Both the position numbers and the translations under genes were made by a program. A stretch of 64,000 nucleotides of DNA from NCBI GenBank assembly GCA_033085395.1, contig JANQBS010000048.1, positions 1 through 64,000 on the forward strand, given 5' to 3'. Source of the stretch: Xanthoparmelia taractica (Eukaryota; Ascomycota; Lecanoromycetes; Lecanorales; Parmeliaceae). The number at the start of each line of letters is the position of its first letter. Positions within the stretch are counted from its first letter, which is position 1. Below are positions 58,088 to 64,000 of the stretch, in pieces. The notes under the pieces were generated by a model. The model saw only the letters and a list, made by a program, of their open reading frames with translations, was not told where the DNA came from and did no database searches.

Positions 58088-59586
58088 GTTGGAAGTGGTG
58101 GATAAAGCGAATTTTCAAAGAGTGCGAGGGAGATGAAGATGGGGTTGGGCCTCGAAAGAAAGGGGACGATCAAGCTCAGAACAATATAGCTCTGAGTTCT
58201 ATACACAGTTTATTTTCTATGGGTGTGAACATACAGCAAGACAGTGCTAATAAGCCGATGGAAGGCGGCTACGCTTTAAGATGTGATAATGGCATTGAGT
58301 GTGCCTGTAAGAGTCGCCCAAGCTTGCAGCGTTGAGACGCCTATCCATGCTGGGGTTTCTTGGTTACAGATAGTCGCCTCGTGGACAGCAAGACTGGGGC
58401 ACAACTCAATCATGTGCTCCTCGGGAAATATCTTGACCAATCAATCAGAGGTGCTGGTATTTTCTACTCTGAAACGGTGCGGCTGTGGTGTTGTTGCAGA
58501 TATTATGTTCATGGAGGGTTGTCCAAGGCCTGGCCATTCGTCGATTTTCGAGGTCGGCGTTGATCTCGCACCAGACGCAGTTTTCCAACTCGCCAATCAG
58601 AGAGCCTCATTCGACCCGGGTTTTCTGTGTGCGCTCTGCTGGCGTCGCGGACTATTGGCTGTGAGTTCCGGCAACATACATTAAGACGAGAAAGTCCTGA
58701 AGCAGATACTTCCGGCAATATTATTCCTGCAGCTGCGGGGCAATGCTGGATCTCTAAATGATTTCCTAGACGCATGTAAGACTGCGGCCTCGATGGCTTC
58801 ACCAAACTTCCAGCAAACCTACGAGGCTGGGGCTGATGTTGCACAGCATAATGAGGAGCGAAGGCCGTGTGGCGACTTGGCACCCGCAGTAGTGACAGAT
58901 CGACGTTCGAGAATTACACCCTCAGCACTTGGGGATGGTGGAGATGTTGGAGGAACATCAGACCTTTAAAAATACTAGTGCTATCCGGATTGACGCTAGA
59001 GTTGCGGCACCTGCAATGCTCAGCTGGCACTTGTTTTGACGCTAGCTATCGTGAAATAAATCTGAAATAAATAACGGTATCAGTCATTCTCTGCGGTATT
59101 ACATCAAAAGGTAGCCACCCATCTACTTCACGTTCTCTTCTTAGCTAAGATCGATGGTTTATGTCCGTGGGCTGCAGCTTGTCTCCATTCTCGGCACGTA
59201 AATATTCTAATCTTGCTTTGGTGTGGTGGCATGCATCGAGCCTGGATTAGCACCCAACTTCCACTTTTCCAAATACTCCGCCGCAGGAATGCGGACGACT
59301 TCCAATGCCGATCAAGGCAAACTTAGCATAGAGGCACCCGCTCAGAGCTCGAGAGTCTGTGCAAAACTGAGGTTCGGCTCAGTGCTTGTCCTTAGCTTTA
59401 CGTTATTCCGCCCTTGTTTGTGACAGACCTGCTGGCTTGAGCACTGAGCCTTCTGCTTCTGTTCCAGACAAATACTGATCAATTCACGCCCTTTGGATTT
59501 CCTCTCCTCAGCTACAACAGCAAACTCTTCGTCATGAATCCGCACGAGGTTGAAGAGAAGAGAAGAGAAGAGAAGAGAAGAGAAGA
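58088..59586. other. Intergenic region
   Basis: Overlapping plus and minus frames at 58283-58883 have no motif. A pentanucleotide AGAAG/GAAGA run is at about 59551-59588. Nothing else recognised. Confidence 0.45.
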
Positions 59587-59588
59587 GT
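59551..59588. repeat. Pentanucleotide microsatellite (GAAGA)n
   Basis: About seven consecutive copies of gaaga/agaag on the plus strand just before the MFS remnant. Likely length-variable. Confidence 0.9.
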
Positions 59589-60350
59589 GCCAGAGACCGA
59601 GGCAGAAGCCCCAAACCACATGCCAGGCTCGTCCTCTCCTCTGTCGGAGGCTGCCCAAGCAGATGGTACTACAAGTGTCCCACTACCTCGGTATATTGGA
59701 GGCTGGAGGCTACACGTTATCACTGCACCGTCAGTAACCGCACGCAGTCATCCAGTGATCAATCACGCTGATAGAGTCCTGACAGGCTCCCGCTTGCACT
59801 GTTCTTAACGAAATGGAGATTCCAATCGTGACAACCTCGATAGTGCGCATCACCAACGCACTGCAAGGTTTCAGTGAAAGCAGTTGGCTTGCCACGGCGT
59901 ATTTGCTTACCTATGTCGGCAGGATAGCAAACTGTACTCCCGTAATGAGGTCAGCTAACCAGACTACGAGGCTTCTTAATCATTTGGGCGAAACTAAGCG
60001 AAATTTTTGGCCGAAAGGTGTTCGCTTCTGGAGCAGCTTTAATTTTCATTGTCTTCTCGGGTGCTTGCGGAGCTGCGCAGACCGTCACTCAGCTGTGAGC
60101 TCGGGTCTTGCACTGTCAGATCAATTGCTGAAAGGTTGCACAGAATCATGTTCCAAGCACTGCAGGGTGTAAGCGGGGCGGGTAATTATGCCGTGAACAT
60201 GGCCATATTGTTGAGCTTGTACCGCCTGAGGCGTTCCCCACGTACGCTAGCATGGTCTCCGCCGCGTATGCAGTATCTCTACTCCTGCGACCAATTCTTG
60301 GCGGAATAATCGACGATTCTGGAGTCTGGAGATGGGGTTTTCTCCTAAAG
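59587..60350 (+). pseudogene. MFS drug-transporter-like gene, frameshifted and truncated
   Basis: Reading: PLPRYIGGWRLHVIT, intron, LPLALFLT, then a one-base loss at AAATGG, MEIPIVTTSIVRITNALQGF / SESSWLATAYLLTYVG (helix 1-2 of DHA-type MFS), intron, GFLIIWAKLSEIFGRK (the conserved loop 2-3 motif region), ALIFIVFSGACGAAQTVTQL, intron, LQGVSGAGNYAVNMAILL, another one-base loss, ELVPPEAFPTYASMVSAAYA, GPILGGIIDDSGVWRWGFLL-like end. After about 60350 the remaining eight or so helices are missing and the sequence turns GC-rich and unrelated. At least two frameshifts plus truncation make it non-functional. The intact parent would export small toxic molecules. Confidence 0.72.
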
Positions 60351-60394
60351 CAAGCGTTCCTCGCACGCTTGTGTCAAAGACTAACAGAGGTAGC

Positions 60395-60655
60395 GTGCCC
60401 GGCGGCGTGCCCGCCTCCCCTGCCGGTCTTTCCCGCAGCCAGCGCCAGCTTCTAAGCTATGCTGCTAATGGTGTGCAGAGTCGGATTCCGATGGCCCATA
60501 TCTTTGGCTAGGATGATATCGAGTATCCAGAGTTTGGACCGGTGTTGCGCGATCTGTGCGAGCCGGAGGAGTCGACCGTGTTTGTGCATGATAGGGTGCA
60601 TGAGGTGCCGGGGGTGGGGGATAAAAAGGTTTACTTGGGGCAGTCAGGTACGTGA
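60395..60655 (+). other. GC-rich fragment of an unidentified coding sequence
   Basis: Directly after the MFS break, one frame reads GGVPASPAGLSRSQRQLL, QSRIPMAHIFG, a TAG, then DDIEYPEFGPVLRDLCEPEE, VHDRVHEVPGVGDKKVYLG to a TGA. It looks protein-like but belongs to no family I can name, and is not MFS. Possibly the end of a different gene joined by rearrangement. Confidence 0.3.
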
Positions 60656-61746
60656 AGTGCGCGGTGGCGAGGGCAGAGGAGAGGCAACAAGGGCGCAAGG
60701 CGATAGGCAGGGTCGCGATTTGGTAGATCTTACTTGACTTTATTCTCGGTTGTCGCAGTCTCTGTCTGATCTTGGATCGCTGATCTGCCAGATACCTTTT
60801 AGAATTGGAAGGTGGAGTGATATAGATCCTCGGGAACTTACTCGAAATAAAGAACTAAAGCAATATCATTCTCCATTGATGGTAATCAAATAGCTTGACG
60901 CGCTATATCTTTGAGTACGTTCTGTACTATTCTCAGATCTAGAGCTTCATGACTGTAAGTAGATCAATCCAAGATGACGTCTCGAGGATTGATGGCAACC
61001 TTCATAGGATCGTTTAAATGCAAAGGGGATACATTGATCTCGTATCCAATCTGTAGTTATTGAACCTCCCCCGGAATGGATGAAGATTATCAAGTATAAC
61101 ACTACCGGTACGGAAGTCCAGGGAACTGACTTCATGATGCTTGCTGGCGTAGATTTTCCATTCTGTATCGAGTACTAGAAATTCTTGGACGATCCCCGGC
61201 TCCGTCGGTCCATCTTGGATCATCCAGCTTTTTTAGTAGGACCAGAACCTCCAGAACTTCTAAGCACAATACCATTGCTTTTCAACGAAGGCTTATGCGT
61301 CGTCTTGGCTAATGTTGTTAACAGCTTGCGTGATAACAGACGGGTCATGCAACCGCTGCTGTAAGGTAAGTAATCTAGGGGAAAGGCAGTGAATGGAGCC
61401 ACGACAACTCTGTTGGAGGCAGTGAAGCATAGAACAGGCTGTAAAATTAGAATCGTACGATGCGACGAGATTCAATGCTTTCATATAGTTGTATAATTGA
61501 CGTTCTTCACGGCACCGATGACAGTATGCATTCAGGAAGTGTGGCTTGTACCTGCCAAGAGCCGGCAACAAGTATCCCGTGATGCCGACATCTTTCCGCA
61601 TGAGGCGGCCAATCTGATGAGCCACATTGAGAAATCAGTTGAAAACACAGACTACGAGCTTTGTTCATCTTTTGCTCACACCGATCATTTGAGTTTGGAC
61701 TCTCATCCTACCCTTGACTTCCAGATCTCTGAAAGTCACCGCTGTC
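60656..61746. other. Intergenic region
   Basis: Upstream of the DnaJ gene. Small frames on both strands lack motifs; no tRNA recognised. Confidence 0.45.
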
Positions 61747-63274
61747 ATGGTGGTGGACACGACATACTATGATGCGCTCGGCGTATCTCCAAAGGCGTCA
61801 GAGTTAGAAGTCAAGAAGGCCTATCGAAAGCTCGCTATAACCACACATCCCGATAAGAATCCTGGTGATGAGACTGCACATGCTCGCTTTCAAGCTATTG
61901 GCGAAGCATATCAAGTCCTCAGCAACCAAGAGTTACGGCAACGATATGATAAGTTTGGCAAGGAAGAGGCCGTACCCGGAGGTGGATTCGAAGATCCCGC
62001 CGAGTTCTTCGGTATGATATTTGGGGGAGAGGCTTTTGTGGATCTGATAGGCGAGCTCTCGCTCATGAAAGATCTCACAAAAACAATGGACATTACAGCG
62101 AAGCAGATGGAGGAAGAGAAGGCTGCACAGTCTGCTGATGCCAAGCTGGAAGCGAAGGAGGGTAAAGAGGGTGCTGCAAACATAGGAACTGCGCCATCAG
62201 CATCACCAGCGAGACCAACCGTCACAGACCCTTCAACATCCGACCTAAAGCCTCCCACCAGGGACGCTTCTCCTTCAGTATCTGGCACCTCTACACCTCG
62301 CCCCCGTATGGGCCAGCAAGCTTTAATGGACAAATCTGAAGAAGATGCCCGTATGGACGCTGCTGGCCTTACCCCAGAAGAAAAGGAGCTGCGGCGCAAA
62401 GAGAAAAAGAAGGGCTTGTCAAAGGAACAGAGAGAAGAGCTGGCTGCTTACGAGGCCGAGCGAAAGCGTATTCGAGACGAACGGGTGGATACGCTCGCTA
62501 AGAAGCTCCTTGACCGGATCAGCATATGGACAGAGACGGATAAAGGCAATGATGTGACCAAGGCTTTTACAGAGAAGACACGATTAGAAGTTGAAAACCT
62601 GAAGATGGAATCATTCGGCCTCGAGATCCTACACGCTGTAGGACTAACCTACATGCAAAAAGCAACCTCTTTCCTCAAGTCGCAGAAGTTTTTAGGCATA
62701 TCAGGATTCTTCTCAAGGTTAAAGGATAAAGGTACCCTTGCAAAAGATACCTGGAACACAATAAGCACAGCGATCGATGCGCAATTGACGATGGAAGAGA
62801 TGGCGAAGATGGAGGAAAAGGGAGGAGAGGACTGGACAGATGAAAAGAAAGCGGAGTACGAGAGGAAGGTGACTGGGAAGATCTTAGCAGCGGCATGGAA
62901 AGGGTCAAGATTCGAAATTCAGAGCGTGCTAAGAGATGTCTGCGACAAGGTGCTCAACGACAAGAGTGTCAAGATGGAGAAGAGACTCGAGCGAGCACAA
63001 GCACTGATCATCGCTGGCACAGTATATCAAAACGTATGTTTTTCTTCTAGACACTCCCTGAATTTGCCATGTCCAGCTAACAACTTCCCAGGCCCAACGA
63101 GATCCAGACGAAGAAGGTGACTACATGGCCTTCGAGCAACTCATGGCCGATGCGGCAATCAAGAAAGACAAAAAGGCCGAGAAGAAGGACAAGAAAGAGG
63201 CGAAGAAAGCCGACGCCGCTACATCGTCACATCACCATTCACACGAGAAACCAGCCGCAGCACCAAGTTCGTAA
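61747..63274 (+). CDS. DnaJ (Hsp40) co-chaperone with X-domain, Caj1/Djp1-like
   Basis: Exons 61747-63033 and 63092-63274, intron 58 nt; phases close to 489 residues. Start at MVVDTTYYDALGVSPKA, the normal family start; an in-frame Met at 61714 is less likely. J domain at residues 5-70 with the HPD motif in THPDKNPGD, which stimulates Hsp70 ATPase. A GGGFEDPAEFFGMIFGG stretch follows, then a Lys/Glu-rich linker, and the DnaJ-X domain (LTPEEKELRRKEKKKGLSKE, DERVDTLAKKLLDRISIWTE, FGLEILHAVGLTYMQKATSF, LAAAWKGSRFEIQSVLRDVC). The last exon ends with Lys-rich repeats and HHHSHEK. Caj1 and Djp1 relatives act at membranes and in peroxisomal import in yeast. Nothing odd was seen. Confidence 0.88.
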
Positions 63275-63490
63275 CTCATAAAGAAAATCAGAGCATCATC
63301 TCAGCATCAACCACGACCAATAATGTCTTTAGCGCCGTTTAGGGTATGCCTGCTTTATAGCGAACTCTTCAGACGCACAACGAACAAGGGGCGGGTTATA
63401 CATCCTCCCAAACAACGATGCCCGGTGGCAGGAACATCTATCCACTCTCCTAGAACCAACATCTGCTCCCAGAAATACACGCATCAGCGC
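63275..63490. other. Short convergent spacer
   Basis: Between the stops of the DnaJ gene and the unknown minus-strand gene. Nothing recognised. Confidence 0.5.
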
Positions 63491-64000
63491 TCATTTCCCA
63501 CTTTCTCCGCCCGTTATGATTCCCTGTCCCAAATCAACAACTCTCCTCAGCTCCACCATCTGCCTCTCATAGACCTCCACCAACTCTTCCAACCTTTTCT
63601 CCTCCCTCTGCCTTGCCACCACTTCTTCTCTCTCCTCCTCCCTCTTGATCTCAATCCCCTCAATCCTCAACATCAATCCTCTCCCGTCCTGCCCCTCCTG
63701 CTTCCCCTCCCCATCTCTATCCCATGTAGGCGCCGGCCCAAGCTCCGTAGACGTAACGGCCCAATCCGGAGACATGCTCTGCGCCGACTCAATCTTCATG
63801 CCCGTGGCGTCCATGTCCAGCAGTACGTACCGCTCTTTCACATTGCGGCCGCTATCGGCATTCCCGTCTCGCGGGCTTGCAGTGGGCGAAGAGGAAGCGC
63901 TGGATGAAGTGTTTAGAACGTGAAGGGCGGCGGCTGTGATGGGGTCGCTGTCGGGTGCGTCGTCGGAGAAGACGTAGTGGACTTTTGGGTGGTGGGTTGT
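63491..64000 (-). CDS. Unknown fungal protein, C-terminal part (runs off window)
   Basis: Open on the minus strand from the window edge to a stop at 63491, so the 5' end lies beyond 64000. Readable segments: HPKVHYVFSDDAPDSDPITA, a Ser-rich linker, ERYVLLDMDATGMKIESAQS, MSPDWAVTSTELGPAPTWD, then a charged coiled coil (IKREEEREEVVARQREEKRL, LEELVEVYERQMVELRRVV) ending GGESGK. Looks like a real conserved protein, but I cannot name the family. Convergent with the DnaJ gene. Confidence 0.6.
   Translation of the reverse strand, partial: TTHHPKVHYVFSDDAPDSDPITAAALHVLNTSSSASSSPTASPRDGNADSGRNVKERYVLLDMDATGMKIESAQSMSPDWAVTSTELGPAPTWDRDGEGKQEGQDGRGLMLRIEGIEIKREEEREEVVARQREEKRLEELVEVYERQMVELRRVVDLGQGIITGGESGK

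Overview
This window looks like nuclear DNA of a filamentous ascomycete (Pezizomycotina; possibly Dothideomycetes, but the class is inference). Protein genes carry short 50-70 nt introns with GT..AG ends and CTRAC-like branch sites. Several families are typical of Pezizomycotina (DUF6594 membrane protein, rhodopsin-domain/PTH11-like protein, secreted crotonase, ATO-family acetate transporter, DUF4188 monooxygenase). AT-rich, repeat-bearing stretches look like RIP-type decay. No tRNA, rRNA or CRISPR was recognised.

Layout. 1-1440: AT-rich tract with telomere-like inverted repeats. 2.2-9 kb: caspase-like protein (-), DUF6594 protein (+), C2H2 zinc-finger/membrane protein (+, one frameshift). 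10-16 kb: UvrD-type helicase of the Srs2 group (-) and a nine-exon USP-type deubiquitinase (-). 16.9-17.4 kb: broken GNAT acetyltransferase. 20.5-27.4 kb: peptide:N-glycanase PNG1 (-) and U3 processome protein Utp4 (-). 30-33 kb: G1 cyclin (+) behind a long CT-rich leader. 33-40 kb: low-complexity DNA, ATO transporter (-), secreted crotonase (-). 40.8-42.5 kb: squalene synthase (-). 43-54 kb: accessory block with an esterase (-, in-frame stop), a P450 (+, broken), a methyltransferase (-, intact), a relic second copy of the P450/methyltransferase junction, a broken conserved hypothetical gene (+), a fructosamine-kinase-like gene (+, splice phases do not close) and a diverged direct repeat pair. 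54.3-58.1 kb: DUF4188 monooxygenase (-) and PTH11-like protein (-). 59.6-60.7 kb: broken MFS transporter (+). 61.7-64 kb: DnaJ protein (+) and the 3' end of an unknown coiled-coil protein (-).

The housekeeping genes (Srs2, USP, PNG1, Utp4, cyclin, squalene synthase, DnaJ) have splice models that close in phase. By contrast 42-61 kb is full of genes with nonsense codons, frameshifts or deletions. The most interesting reading is a decayed metabolic neighbourhood beside squalene synthase, in which the methyltransferase survived while its P450 partner and a duplicated copy of the pair were lost. Exon boundaries below were worked out by hand from splice signals, reading phase and family similarity, without any database search.
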